The notes under the pieces are model-generated. The model was not told the DNA's origin. It searched no databases and was given only the letters and a program-made list of their open reading frames with translations. 64,000 bases of DNA from Cycloclasticus pugetii PS-1. GTDB taxonomy: Bacteria; Pseudomonadota; Gammaproteobacteria; Methylococcales; Cycloclasticaceae. A program made the position numbers and the translations under genes. Positions 42,521 through 51,638 of this stretch are shown here, piece after piece (the stretch's first letter is position 1; every line of letters begins with the position of its first letter). The DNA lies in contig NZ_ARVU01000001.1 in NCBI RefSeq assembly GCF_000384415.1, positions 1,798,001 to 1,862,000 on the forward strand. The letters are read 5' to 3'.

Positions 42521-42889
42521 TTAACCTGTTATATAGCCAATGCCCCACATAAGCAGGCCATCAAACATCCATAATAAAATTCCAACAAACAAAACCATCA
42601 CTGCAACAATTAACGTCGTCTGCATGGTTTCTTTTTTAGTTGGCCAAACAATCTTTTTAAGCTCAATTTTAGAGCCCTGAGCAAATTGCCACAATGATTG
42701 CCCTAAGCCTGTGCTATACACCAAACCAACTGCAAAAGATAACGCAACAAGCAACCCTATTACTCGAAACAACAAAGACTCATCTGCGTAATAATAAAAC
42801 CCAGCTATTGACGCGACTATAACTACAACTGCTAACGCTAATTTTGCTACATCCAGTTGACCAGAGCCTTGATCTGTTTCTGCATTCAT
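42521..42889 (-). CDS. secE: Sec translocon subunit SecE
   Basis: Clamp subunit that holds SecY together. 122 residues from the ATG at 42889; an in-frame TTG at 42937 would abut the 3' end of tRNA-Trp and is rejected. Three hydrophobic segments are seen (about 13-32, 40-58 and 92-115), the long gammaproteobacterial form, with the conserved cytoplasmic [16 protein letters not shown] before the last helix. Confidence 0.95.
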   Translation of the reverse strand: MNAETDQGSGQLDVAKLALAVVVIVASIAGFYYYADESLLFRVIGLLVALSFAVGLVYSTGLGQSLWQFAQGSKIELKKIVWPTKKETMQTTLIVAVMVLFVGILLWMFDGLLMWGIGYITG

Positions 42890-42938
42890 AGTGATTAATT
42901 TCTCTCGATCAAAGTAAGAAAGGTCAGCACCTTCCAAA

Positions 42939-43014
<76 letters not shown>

Positions 43015-43044
43015 ATACTTATTGAATTAAATTTTATTATGTTA

Positions 43045-44235
43045 TTACTCAATAATTTTAGCAACAACACCGGCACCAACTGTTCGGCCACCTTCGCGAA
43101 TAGCGAAACGTAAACCTTCTTCCATGGCAATCGGGTTGATTAATTTGACGGTCATTTGCACGTTATCACCTGGCATCACCATTTCGATACCTTCTGGTAA
43201 GTCACATGCACCTGTTACGTCTGTCGTTCTAAAGTAGAACTGTGGACGGTAACCGTTGAAGAATGGTGTGTGACGACCACCTTCATCTTTACCTAACACA
43301 TAGACTTCTGCTTCGAAGTGTGTGTGAGGTGTGATTGATCCAGGCTTAGCTAATACTTGACCACGCTCTACGTCTTCACGTTTTGTACCACGTAGTAAGA
43401 TACCAACGTTATCGCCAGCTTCACCTTGATCTAATAATTTGCGGAACATTTCAACACCGGTACACGTGGTTGTGACCGTGTCTTTGATACCAACGATTTC
43501 AATTTCTTCACCGACGTTGATAACACCGCGCTCAATACGACCGGTTACAACTGTTCCACGACCTGAGATTGAGAATACGTCTTCAACTGGCATAATGAAG
43601 TCGCCGTCTACAGCTCGTTCTGGTAATGGGATGTATGAGTCAAGCGCTTCAACTAGTTTAAGCACTGATGGAACACCAATGTCTGATGTATCGCCTTCTA
43701 GGGCTTTAAGTGCTGAACCTGTTACGATTGGTGTGTCATCACCTGGGAATTCGTACATGTCTAATAGTTCACGTACTTCCATTTCTACTAGTTCTAATAG
43801 CTCTTCATCGTCAACCATGTCCGCTTTGTTAAGGAATACGACGATGTATGGAACACCCACTTGACGTGATAACAAGATATGTTCACGTGTTTGCGGCATA
43901 GGGCCGTCTGCAGCTGAACATACTAGGATGGCACCATCCATTTGCGCCGCACCTGTGATCATGTTTTTAACGTAATCGGCGTGACCTGGACAGTCTACGT
44001 GAGCATAGTGACGTGTATTTGATTCATATTCAACGTGTGATGTTGCAATGGTAATACCACGCTCACGTTCTTCTGGTGCATTGTCAATTTCATCAAAAGC
44101 TTTAACTTCTCCACCCATGGCTTCAGCCATAACTTTCGTTAACGCAGCCGTTAATGTTGTTTTTCCGTGATCAACGTGGCCAATTGTGCCTACGTTTACA
44201 TGGGGCTTATTTCTTTCAAATTTTTCTTTAGACAT
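43045..44235 (-). CDS. tufB: elongation factor Tu, copy 2
   Basis: Second EF-Tu gene, encoding a 396-residue protein identical to copy 1. By eye the 1191 nt differ at one silent position (44098 A versus 27741 G on the plus strand). Identity stops at about the gene boundaries: the 25-nt spacers before the two genes are unrelated. It sits in the tRNA-tufB-secE arrangement typical of gammaproteobacteria. Confidence 0.99.
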   Translation of the reverse strand: MSKEKFERNKPHVNVGTIGHVDHGKTTLTAALTKVMAEAMGGEVKAFDEIDNAPEERERGITIATSHVEYESNTRHYAHVDCPGHADYVKNMITGAAQMDGAILVCSAADGPMPQTREHILLSRQVGVPYIVVFLNKADMVDDEELLELVEMEVRELLDMYEFPGDDTPIVTGSALKALEGDTSDIGVPSVLKLVEALDSYIPLPERAVDGDFIMPVEDVFSISGRGTVVTGRIERGVINVGEEIEIVGIKDTVTTTCTGVEMFRKLLDQGEAGDNVGILLRGTKREDVERGQVLAKPGSITPHTHFEAEVYVLGKDEGGRHTPFFNGYRPQFYFRTTDVTGACDLPEGIEMVMPGDNVQMTVKLINPIAMEEGLRFAIREGGRTVGAGVVAKIIE

Positions 44236-44304
44236 TACGCACCTTTTATTCGAATATTAATTTAAATTAAAAACCACAATCACTTCTTAACAACTAGATA
44301 CAAC

Positions 44305-44380
44305 TGGAGCCCATAATCGGAATTGAACCGATGGCCTCTTCCTTACCAAGGAAGTGCTCTACCCCTGAGCTATATGGGCT
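44305..44380 (-). tRNA. tRNA-Thr (GGT)
   Basis: 76-nt cloverleaf. Acceptor AGCCCAT with matching ATGGGCT, anticodon loop TTGGTAA in a CTTCC/GGAAG stem, encoded CCA. Last of three tRNAs ahead of tufB. Confidence 0.97.
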
Positions 44381-44395
44381 TGACCCATGCCGCAA

Positions 44396-44469
44396 TGGAG
44401 CGGGTGATGGGAATCGAACCCACGTGTTCAGCTTGGAAGGCTGACGTTCTACCATTGAACTACACCCGC
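44396..44469 (-). tRNA. tRNA-Gly (TCC)
   Basis: 74-nt cloverleaf. Acceptor GCGGGTG with CACCCGC, anticodon loop CTTCCAA (TCC), T-loop GTTCGATTC, encoded CCA. 15 nt from tRNA-Thr and 23 nt from tRNA-Tyr. Confidence 0.97.
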
Positions 44470-44492
44470 GGTCATTTCGGCTCTACCAAAAA

Positions 44493-44577
44493 TGGTGGAG
44501 GGGGGAGGATTCGAACCTCCGAAGGCTGAGCCGTCAGATTTACAGTCTGATCCCTTTGGCCGCTCGGGAACCCCTCC
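44493..44577 (-). tRNA. tRNA-Tyr (GTA)
   Basis: 85-nt tRNA with the long variable arm of bacterial tRNA-Tyr. Acceptor GGAGGGG, anticodon loop CTGTAAA (GTA), T-loop GTTCGAATC, encoded CCA. First gene of the tRNA-tufB-rpoBC operon. Confidence 0.97.
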
Positions 44578-44591
44578 GAAATTAGCCGACT

Positions 44592-44620
44592 ATTGTCTTT
44601 GATTTAATTTTGGCTGTCAA
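44592..44620 (-). promoter_or_regulatory. sigma70 promoter of the tRNA-tufB operon
   Basis: On the minus strand, perfect -35 TTGACA (44620-44615), a 17-nt spacer and -10 GACAAT (44597-44592), followed by AGTCGGC, a GC-rich discriminator typical of stringently controlled stable-RNA promoters. It lies 15 nt upstream of mature tRNA-Tyr and within 30 nt of the pth stop, with no terminator in between. Confidence 0.85.
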
Positions 44621-44648
44621 CAACCAATATACTTCTTAATAAAAGATT

Positions 44649-45218
44649 TTAGTCTGTATGTAAACTTTGCATTACCGACTGGATCTCACCGGCACAAATA
44701 CCCGGTATTTTCTCAATCGCACGATCCATTGCAGCCTCAATTAATACATTATCCGCTTTACTGGGCGCCTTTAATACATAATTTACAACTTTATTACGAT
44801 CACCTGGGTGCCCCACCCCAAGTCTAAGCCTATAAAACTCTTTGGATGATAAATGCGCGATTATATCTCGAAGACCATTATGCCCGCCATGACCCCCTCC
44901 TTTCTTCAATCGCACTATGCCAGGCTCCAAGTCTAACTCATCATGCACAATCATGACATTTTCTGGCTGGACAGAATAATACTTTGCATAGGCCGATACT
45001 GACAAGCCACTTTTATTCATAAATGTTTGCGGCTTGATTAACCTAACCGTGCTGTTACCAATTACGCACTTTGACACATCGGCTTTAAATTTAGCGTCAT
45101 AATTAAAGTGCGCACCTTCTCTTTGAGCCAAAGCATCTAACAATAAAAACCCGACATTATGTCGGGTTTTTTTATACTCATCGCCCGGATTGCCCAGACC
45201 GACTATTACTGAAATCAT
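44649..45218 (-). CDS. pth: peptidyl-tRNA hydrolase
   Basis: Releases tRNA from prematurely dropped peptidyl-tRNA. 189 residues (E. coli 194). It has the family motif VGLGNPGDEYKKTRHNVGF with catalytic His20, and later FMNKSGLSV and VHDELDLEPG with the conserved Asp. It starts 3 nt after rplY. The codons for KKTRHNVGFL are embedded in a perfect terminator-like palindrome (45145-45171). Confidence 0.97.
   Translation of the reverse strand: MISVIVGLGNPGDEYKKTRHNVGFLLLDALAQREGAHFNYDAKFKADVSKCVIGNSTVRLIKPQTFMNKSGLSVSAYAKYYSVQPENVMIVHDELDLEPGIVRLKKGGGHGGHNGLRDIIAHLSSKEFYRLRLGVGHPGDRNKVVNYVLKAPSKADNVLIEAAMDRAIEKIPGICAGEIQSVMQSLHTD
45145..45171. terminator. terminator-like palindrome inside the start of pth
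   Basis: Perfect 13-bp arms (AAAAACCCGACAT at 45145-45157, ATGTCGGGTTTTT at 45159-45171) around one base. On the minus strand it reads A-run, GC-core stem, then TTTTTATTG, the form of an intrinsic terminator, at nt 48-74 of pth and about 50 nt past the rplY stop. It may end or attenuate prs-rplY transcripts. Termination is not proven. Confidence 0.55.
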
Positions 45219-45221
45219 TTA

Positions 45222-45872
45222 TTACTCGCCAGAACCCTCTTCGGACTCACCTTCAGCTGATTCAGCACCTTCAACATCTTCGTCTACTTCTGCTGCTCTG
45301 TTGGCCTGAATTGCAACCACCTGCAGATCGTGGTCTTCACCTTGCAACAAGGCAACCATTTCTAGACCATCGGCCAACTTAATGTCGGATAAGTGTAAAC
45401 TATCACCAATTTCTAGAGCCGATACATCCACTTCTATAAACTCAGGCAAATTATTAGGTAAGCATTGTATCTCAACATCCACTAGGCTATGCGTTACCAC
45501 ACCACCCTGTTTAGCGCCTGGAGCCTCTTCTTCACCAATAAAGTGAATAGGCACATGTACTTTTAATTTTTCCTTCATGCTGACACGCATAAAATCCGCA
45601 TGCATTAAAATATTTTTCGCAGGATGACGCTGTAACGCTTTGATAATAACGCTTTCTTTCTTTCCATCCACATCAATAGATAAAATATGCGAGAAAAAGG
45701 CTTCATTTTCCGTGCTATGCATTAATTGATTATGGCCCAAAGTTATCGAAACAGGTTCTTCACCCGCCCCATAAATTACAGCTGGAACCATTTCTTGTTT
45801 GCGTAAACGACGCGTTGCACCTTTACCTAAGTCATTACGAATCGATGCCGCCAATTCAAAGCTGATACTCAT
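45222..45872 (-). CDS. rplY: 50S ribosomal protein L25 (CTC/TL5 long form)
   Basis: 5S rRNA-binding general-stress-type L25. 216 residues, the two-domain form, against 94 in E. coli. The N-terminal L25 domain has IRNDLGKGATRRLRKQEMVP. A C-terminal TL5-like beta domain carries HFIGEEEAPGAKQGG and EVDVSALEIGDSLHL. A very acidic tail (Glu/Asp/Ser-rich, last 25 residues) ends the protein. Between prs (59 nt) and pth (3 nt), a common proteobacterial trio. Confidence 0.95.
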   Translation of the reverse strand: MSISFELAASIRNDLGKGATRRLRKQEMVPAVIYGAGEEPVSITLGHNQLMHSTENEAFFSHILSIDVDGKKESVIIKALQRHPAKNILMHADFMRVSMKEKLKVHVPIHFIGEEEAPGAKQGGVVTHSLVDVEIQCLPNNLPEFIEVDVSALEIGDSLHLSDIKLADGLEMVALLQGEDHDLQVVAIQANRAAEVDEDVEGAESAEGESEEGSGE

Positions 45873-45931
45873 CTAACTTTCTCCAAAAATAATATTTAAT
45901 TTGCGCTAAACAGCGTATTTTGCCACATTTT

Positions 45932-46885
45932 TTAATCTACGTATAGCGAACTTACTGAATCGCCTTCTACCATTCGACGAATTGTTTCTGCCAGCATCTC
46001 AGCAATACTCAATTGTCTTATTTTTTCACAACCCAATGCTGTTTCACTTAAAGGAATTGTATCTGTAACAACCAATTCATCAAGCACTGAACCTGATATA
46101 TTTTCTATTGCCTTTCCTGATAACACAGGGTGCGTACAATACGCCTTTACACTTATTGCGCCATTATCTTTTAGCGCCTTTGCAGCCAAACACAAGGTAC
46201 CCGCTGTATCCACCAAATCATCAACAATAACGCATTCTCTGCCGCTTACATCGCCAATAATATTCATCACTTGCGAAACATTAGCCTTTGGGCGACGCTT
46301 ATCTATTATTGCCAAATCTGCATCGTCTAAGCGTTTTGCAATAGCCCTTGCCCTTACTACACCGCCGACATCAGGCGACACAATCATTAGGTCTTTTGTT
46401 TTTCTCTTCCATATATCGCTCAACAAAAGAGGTGACGCATAAACGTTATCAACCGGGATATCAAAAAAACCTTGGATCTGATCGGCATGCAAATCAACAG
46501 TTAGTACATGATCTGCACCGGCAGTATCAATCATTTTTGCTATTAATTTAGACGTTATAGGCACCCGCGCTGAACGTGGGCGGCGATCCTGTCTAGCATA
46601 GCCATAATATGGAATAACCGCAGTGATACGATTTGCGCAAGCTCTTTTCAGCGCATCAATCATCACCAATAACTCCATCACATGGTTGTTTGTTGGTGCG
46701 CATGTTGGCTGTATGATGAACACATCTTTACCACGAACATTTTCGCCAATTTCAACCATTACTTCGCCATCGCTGAATATCTCAACGCTGGCACGGCCAA
46801 GCCTCATATTAAGATGACGAACGATATCTTTAGCTAACGATATATTTGCGTTACCAGTAAACACCATGATGCCATTATCTAGCAC
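45932..46885 (-). CDS. prs: ribose-phosphate pyrophosphokinase
   Basis: Makes PRPP from ribose-5-phosphate and ATP for nucleotide, His and Trp synthesis. 317 residues. [36 protein letters not shown] (ATP flap) and the PRPP loop [13 protein letters not shown] are visible. The start is taken as GTG at 46885, because GGGAG lies 6-7 nt upstream; ATG at 46867 is the alternative. Directly downstream of tRNA-Gln. Confidence 0.96.
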   Translation of the reverse strand: MLDNGIMVFTGNANISLAKDIVRHLNMRLGRASVEIFSDGEVMVEIGENVRGKDVFIIQPTCAPTNNHVMELLVMIDALKRACANRITAVIPYYGYARQDRRPRSARVPITSKLIAKMIDTAGADHVLTVDLHADQIQGFFDIPVDNVYASPLLLSDIWKRKTKDLMIVSPDVGGVVRARAIAKRLDDADLAIIDKRRPKANVSQVMNIIGDVSGRECVIVDDLVDTAGTLCLAAKALKDNGAISVKAYCTHPVLSGKAIENISGSVLDELVVTDTIPLSETALGCEKIRQLSIAEMLAETIRRMVEGDSVSSLYVD

Positions 46886-46928
46886 TATGAACTCCCACTA
46901 AAGTATTGAATGATATAAGTATAAAGAA

Positions 46929-47003
46929 TGGCTGGGGCGCCAGGATTCGAACCTGGGATGCGGAGATCAAAACCCCGTGCCTTAACCACTTGGCCACGCC
47001 CCA
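46929..47003 (-). tRNA. tRNA-Gln (TTG)
   Basis: 75-nt cloverleaf. Acceptor TGGGGCG with CGCCCCA, anticodon loop TTTTGAT (TTG), T-loop GTTCGAATC, encoded CCA. It lies between ispE (17 nt) and prs (43 nt) in the same direction, an arrangement seen in other gammaproteobacteria. Confidence 0.97.
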
Positions 47004-47020
47004 AACTTTATGGCTGCAGA

Positions 47021-47914
47021 TTATACCTGATTTAACCGATTAAAAAACTGTTTAAGCGACTTCTGTAAAGGTGATTCGCTTACGCCCTTTACTACCCACT
47101 TATTCCAGCCATCAGGTAACCTTTCTGACAGCAGCACCGCCTCTTGCCGAGTATCGCATTTAGCAAACATACTCGAGCCAGTGCCTGTTAAATAAACCTT
47201 AGAGAATTCAGAAAATTGCAGATAAACAGCATCCAACTCTTGACTTATTTCTCTAACAACCGGCAAGCAACTATTATCTTCTTGCCCGTCTAAAAAGTCG
47301 CGTATTGTGATGGCTGAATTATCCCGTGTCAAACTGTTATGTGAAAAAACTTCTTTTGTTGAGCAATGATAAGGAGGATTTACCACAACAAACCACTTTT
47401 CAGGCAAGTCAATCACTGTCATTTTTTCACCAATACCTTCCGCCCATGCTGACAAGCCCCTAACAAAAACAGGCACATCCGCCCCCAGTTTAAGGCCCAA
47501 CATTTCCAACTCTTCAACTGAATAACCGAGCCCCCAAACTGCATTAAGCACAATCAACGTAGTGGCCGCATCAGAGCTACCTCCTCCTAAACCGGCACCC
47601 ATTGGTAATATTTTCTTAAGTATTATCTTTGCACCTAAACTTGCATTTGCTTGCTGCTTTAGTAAATTAGCCGCTTGAACAACCAAATTAGTATTTGTTG
47701 CAAGACTGACCGAATTGCAACTTAATGTGATCTCACCATCCTCTGTAGGCACGACGTTTAACCAGTCAGAAATACCTATTAACTGGAAAACTGTTTGCAA
47801 CTCATGGTATCCATCAGGTCTTTGTCCAACAATATTTAGCATTAAATTTAACTTTGCCGGTGCTGGCCACCAATGCTCTTCCCACTCTGTCACCGCTATT
47901 TTTCCATCCACCAT
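47021..47914 (-). CDS. ispE: 4-diphosphocytidyl-2-C-methyl-D-erythritol kinase
   Basis: GHMP kinase of the non-mevalonate (MEP) isoprenoid pathway. 297 residues. PAPAKLNLMLNIVGQRPDGY is the N-terminal signature, and PMGAGLGGGSSDAATT is the ATP-binding GHMP motif. The ATG overlaps the end of lolB by 19 nt; a GTG seven codons later is a possible shorter start. Confidence 0.95.
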   Translation of the reverse strand: MVDGKIAVTEWEEHWWPAPAKLNLMLNIVGQRPDGYHELQTVFQLIGISDWLNVVPTEDGEITLSCNSVSLATNTNLVVQAANLLKQQANASLGAKIILKKILPMGAGLGGGSSDAATTLIVLNAVWGLGYSVEELEMLGLKLGADVPVFVRGLSAWAEGIGEKMTVIDLPEKWFVVVNPPYHCSTKEVFSHNSLTRDNSAITIRDFLDGQEDNSCLPVVREISQELDAVYLQFSEFSKVYLTGTGSSMFAKCDTRQEAVLLSERLPDGWNKWVVKGVSESPLQKSLKQFFNRLNQV

Positions 47915-48486
47915 TTATCTACAACCAATTTAATTTTTAAGTCTTCTTTTATAAGCGTCACCCTAGCGGGCAATACAACTTCCCCATAACTCTGAAACCG
48001 TTCTAATTGCACATTCCAGCCACCCTGCTCAAACAACACGGTATCATCGAGATATTCCCTGCTTGATGGTCCTTGAAACTCGGGGGATAACACACCTCTC
48101 ACCCAATATTTCATATGCTTTAAAGGTGCTGAATACCCCAATAATGAAGCCAACTCCTCCTCCGAAACATGCTGTAAAACACCCTCTTCATCGGTCAGTA
48201 AAATACCTTGCTTTGAATACAATATTTTTGCAACCACGCCCCCTAATGAGGTGCTTAAGGTCAGGTCATCTATACCCTTTCGATGATTCCACTCTAGCGT
48301 TGTAAACCAAGACTGCCGCATATTTCGAACAGATAAACGACCCAGCAAACGCCACTCATTAATAGCTAAAACCTTCTCTGCGTTGTGTAAGGTCGGTAAA
48401 GAACTTTCCTCAGTTTTTATAATGCTTGTAGAGGCACAGGCCATCAATTGCGAAACTAACAGAAGACAAACAAGACAACGGGTCAT
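47896..48486 (-). CDS. lolB: outer-membrane lipoprotein receptor LolB
   Basis: Receives lipoproteins from LolA and inserts them in the outer membrane. 196 residues, itself a lipoprotein: hydrophobic LVCLLLVSQL then lipobox LMAC with Cys17. The segments NEWRLLGRLSVRN and YWVRGVLSPEF match LolB. It overlaps the upstream TPR gene by 4 nt and ispE by 19 nt; lolB-ispE adjacency is widespread. Confidence 0.92.
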   Translation of the reverse strand: MTRCLVCLLLVSQLMACASTSIIKTEESSLPTLHNAEKVLAINEWRLLGRLSVRNMRQSWFTTLEWNHRKGIDDLTLSTSLGGVVAKILYSKQGILLTDEEGVLQHVSEEELASLLGYSAPLKHMKYWVRGVLSPEFQGPSSREYLDDTVLFEQGGWNVQLERFQSYGEVVLPARVTLIKEDLKIKLVVDKWWMEK

Positions 48487-50219
48487 TTTAGTTTCTGCAA
48501 TACTTCAAGTAGGTAACGGTTATCTTTATCCCGTTTTAGTGCTTCCTCCCAGATGGTACGCGCTTCTTTTTGACGCCCTAGCATCCAAAGAGTCTGACCA
48601 AGGTGAGCAGCTATTTCACCTTCAGGTGTTTGACTGTATGCTCTTTTTAACAAAACCAGTGCGCTTTCGTAATGACCTTCACGATAATCCAACCACCCCA
48701 TACTATCTAAAATAGCGGGGTCATCTGGCTTTAATGAAAGCGCCTGCGTTAGGTAACCCCTCGCTTCTTTAAAGCGAAAGGTTTTACTCGCCAATGCGTA
48801 ACCCAATGCATTTAAGGCATTAACATCCTTAGGCTCTTTTTCTAATACAAACAATAAGTCTTTCTCTGCAACGGACAATTTATCTAGCTCCGTGGCTGCG
48901 ATTGAGCGCGCATATCTGAGCGATAAGTTATCCACATTTTCACTAATTGCCGACGATAATAAGTCATAAGCCAGCTGATAATTCTGAACATCCACCAAAA
49001 GCTCCGCCTCTAACAGGTAAAACCGTGCTGTATTTTTTGGGTATTCATTGCGCAACTGTTGCAAAACACTCCTGGCGCCTTGCAAATCTCCCATTTCTGA
49101 CTTAATCATCGCGATTGAGACCCAAGAATCTACATGGTGAACACCATTATCCACCTTCTCAAACCACAACAAAGCATCTTGGTACTGTTTCTGATAATAA
49201 TATATTCGCCCTAAATAAAAGGCTGACTTCGAAGCAAACACCTCTTCGTTATATAAATTTTCAAATACTTTCGCCGCTTCTATAGGGTTATCCAACTTTA
49301 AATAAACAAGGCCCAATGCAAAACTTGCCTCTGGGTAGCTTTCCCCATCAGACAACAACTTTAAAAACTGCTCTTTTGCCTCTTCGTACTGTTCATTCTT
49401 GGCTAACAACTGACCATAACCCATCAGCAAAGGTTTCGCTTTAAGGTTCTCGACAGCGTTTTTTAAAACCTCTAACGCACGCTCTGTCTCACCTTTTTGC
49501 TCCAACACTAGGGCAAGCTGAGCAAACCCCACAGGCCAGGTCGAATCCAACTCAGTAACCTTCACCGCATCCTTTTCGGCTTGAAGCAGTTGCCCTAAAT
49601 GAGACATCATTTGCGAGCGAGCAAGATAAGCTCCAGCCTCTTCAGGATAATAACTCACCAACTCATCGATCAGATGACCAGCCAAGTCTTTAGACGCATG
49701 ACGGGAAACAATGTCGCCAATGGCCAGCAAGGTATTTCGTTGAGGCATATCGCTTTCTTTAAGGATTGAAGTAATCAAATCCAAACTCTTCTCTGCCTCA
49801 CCCGCACGCAAGTAAACTGTTAGAGCAAGCCGTTGCGATTGAAGCGATAGCTCTCCTTTTGCCACCAATATATCAACGGCTAACTTAGCTCCAACGATAT
49901 CATTACTATACAACGCTATTTGTGCAGCCCTAAGCGCTACCTGTGGATCATTCGAGCGCTTAGCCGCATCAACATAGAATGCAGAAGCCATTTTGACATC
50001 CCCACGTTGACCTGCCACCTCGCCACCTAACAAACTATACAATAAAGCAGCATCTAGCTGGCTCGGTTGTACCTGCTTCGTTTTAACCTCAGGCGTTTCT
50101 TGCACAAGATTCGATATTGCTTTGCTTGGCTCTACCACTTCAACAGCATCGTTTTTACCTACGTGTGTACAACCTATAGATAAAACAACAAAAACCATCA
50201 TCACGAACTTTAGAATCAT
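48483..50219 (-). CDS. tetratricopeptide-repeat lipoprotein
   Basis: About 578 residues from the ATG at 50219, which has GGTGAG 6 nt upstream; a GTG five codons earlier is less likely. A signal sequence ends in lipobox SIGC, so the protein is probably periplasm-facing. The body is made of many TPR helices, for example YPEASFALGLVYLKLDNPIE and DVNALNALGYALASKTFRFK. Gammaproteobacterial genomes often carry such a gene just upstream of lolB. The role is unknown; a protein-interaction scaffold for envelope assembly is a guess. Divergent from hemA. Confidence 0.85.
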   Translation of the reverse strand: MILKFVMMVFVVLSIGCTHVGKNDAVEVVEPSKAISNLVQETPEVKTKQVQPSQLDAALLYSLLGGEVAGQRGDVKMASAFYVDAAKRSNDPQVALRAAQIALYSNDIVGAKLAVDILVAKGELSLQSQRLALTVYLRAGEAEKSLDLITSILKESDMPQRNTLLAIGDIVSRHASKDLAGHLIDELVSYYPEEAGAYLARSQMMSHLGQLLQAEKDAVKVTELDSTWPVGFAQLALVLEQKGETERALEVLKNAVENLKAKPLLMGYGQLLAKNEQYEEAKEQFLKLLSDGESYPEASFALGLVYLKLDNPIEAAKVFENLYNEEVFASKSAFYLGRIYYYQKQYQDALLWFEKVDNGVHHVDSWVSIAMIKSEMGDLQGARSVLQQLRNEYPKNTARFYLLEAELLVDVQNYQLAYDLLSSAISENVDNLSLRYARSIAATELDKLSVAEKDLLFVLEKEPKDVNALNALGYALASKTFRFKEARGYLTQALSLKPDDPAILDSMGWLDYREGHYESALVLLKRAYSQTPEGEIAAHLGQTLWMLGRQKEARTIWEEALKRDKDNRYLLEVLQKLK

Positions 50220-50344
50220 ATTTTTCTCACCCACACCCTAATCAACATCAGCCGCCTATAAAACTAACACCTCATTCTCTTTTTACAAGGCAAATCGAAA
50301 ACTACCTGTTTAAACATATAGAACATTCATAGGGCTAAAACGCT

Positions 50345-50350
50345 TATAAT
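50345..50350 (+). promoter_or_regulatory. -10 element for hemA
   Basis: Consensus TATAAT 36 nt upstream of the hemA ATG in the 167-bp gap shared with the divergent TPR gene. The -35 region (around 50322) is poor, so the promoter may be weak or activated. Confidence 0.45.
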
Positions 50351-50386
50351 AACCCAATTAACCTAAAGTAAAACTACCAAAAGCGC

Positions 50387-51637
50387 ATGCTGCTTACGCT
50401 CGGACTCAATCACAACACAGCACCTATCGAGATTCGAGAGAAACTCGCTTTCTCTCCTGAGCGCCTCGGTCAATCGCTTCAGTCATTAGCGCAGCTTTCA
50501 TCCATTGAAGAAGCCGCTATTTTATCCACCTGTAATCGCACCGAAATATACTGTGATATAGCAACGCAACAAACAGATGAACTGATCGCTTGGCTTGCCA
50601 GCTACCATCGCCTAGATGAAAGTAGTATTAGAGACTATCTATACAGCCACATTGGCCCCCAATCAATAAAGCACATGTCACGAGTCGCCTGTGGGCTTGA
50701 CTCCTTAGTGCTTGGCGAACCACAGATTCTTGGTCAAATGAAAACGGCTTATCAACATGCCTCTGAGGCCGGCACCCTGGGAAAGTATCTTGGTCGCTTA
50801 TTCCAGCACACCTTCCAAGTCGCAAAGAAAGTGCGTACCGATACAGCCATTGGCTCTAGCCCGGTATCGGTTGCTTTTGCTGGCGTAAAATTAGCACAAC
50901 AAATATTTGGTCAATTACAAGATCAAACCGCCTTACTTATTGGTGCCGGGGAAACTATCGAACTATCAGCCCAACACCTAAAAGAGCAAGGCATTGGTCG
51001 ATTAATTGTTGCTAATAGAACCCTTGAAAAAGCACATGCCATTGCTTCTCAAGGTAATGGATACGCCATTGAAATTAAAGATATCCCTGAGCATCTCGCC
51101 GAAGCAGACATTATCATTTCATCAACGGCTAGCTCACTACCCATCCTTGGCAAAGGGAGTGTTGAAACCGCCATTTCAAAACGTAAACACAAACCCATGT
51201 TTATGATGGATTTGGCAGTACCACACGATATAGAAAAAGAAGTTGGTTCATTAAGCGACGTCTATCTTTACTGCGTAGATGACCTAAAAAATATAGTTGA
51301 TGATGGACTTCAATCACGTCGCGAAGCGGCCGAACAAGCTGAAGATATAATCGACATTCAAATCTCGCACTTTCAAACATGGCTACGTGCGCAAGATGCT
51401 TCAAAAACCATTTACCAGCTTAGAACCCAATCGGACAATATACGTGAGGAACTCCTTCAAAAGGCGATTAGTGCGGTAAAAAACGGCCAGCCCGCTGAAC
51501 AAGCCCTAGAACGTTTAGCAAATGATCTCACGAAAAAAATATTACACGCACCTAGCAGCACCCTGAAGAAAGCTGCATCCGAAGGTAACAACGAATTACT
51601 ATTAGCCGCTCAACAACTTTTTAACTTAAATAAATAA
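50387..51637 (+). CDS. hemA: glutamyl-tRNA reductase
   Basis: First committed step of tetrapyrrole synthesis by the C5 pathway: reduces Glu-tRNA(Glu) to glutamate-1-semialdehyde. 416 residues (E. coli 418). [20 protein letters not shown], catalytic Cys49 in [27 protein letters not shown], and an NADPH domain with [10 protein letters not shown]. One base separates it from prfA, the usual hemA-prfA-prmC operon. Confidence 0.97.
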   Translation: MLLTLGLNHNTAPIEIREKLAFSPERLGQSLQSLAQLSSIEEAAILSTCNRTEIYCDIATQQTDELIAWLASYHRLDESSIRDYLYSHIGPQSIKHMSRVACGLDSLVLGEPQILGQMKTAYQHASEAGTLGKYLGRLFQHTFQVAKKVRTDTAIGSSPVSVAFAGVKLAQQIFGQLQDQTALLIGAGETIELSAQHLKEQGIGRLIVANRTLEKAHAIASQGNGYAIEIKDIPEHLAEADIIISSTASSLPILGKGSVETAISKRKHKPMFMMDLAVPHDIEKEVGSLSDVYLYCVDDLKNIVDDGLQSRREAAEQAEDIIDIQISHFQTWLRAQDASKTIYQLRTQSDNIREELLQKAISAVKNGQPAEQALERLANDLTKKILHAPSSTLKKAASEGNNELLLAAQQLFNLNK

Positions 51638-51638
51638 C

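Noticed and set aside
42890-42937. TTG start for secE next to tRNA-Trp
   Set aside because: It would leave one base between the tRNA 3' end and the start; the ATG at 42889 gives a normal-length SecE.
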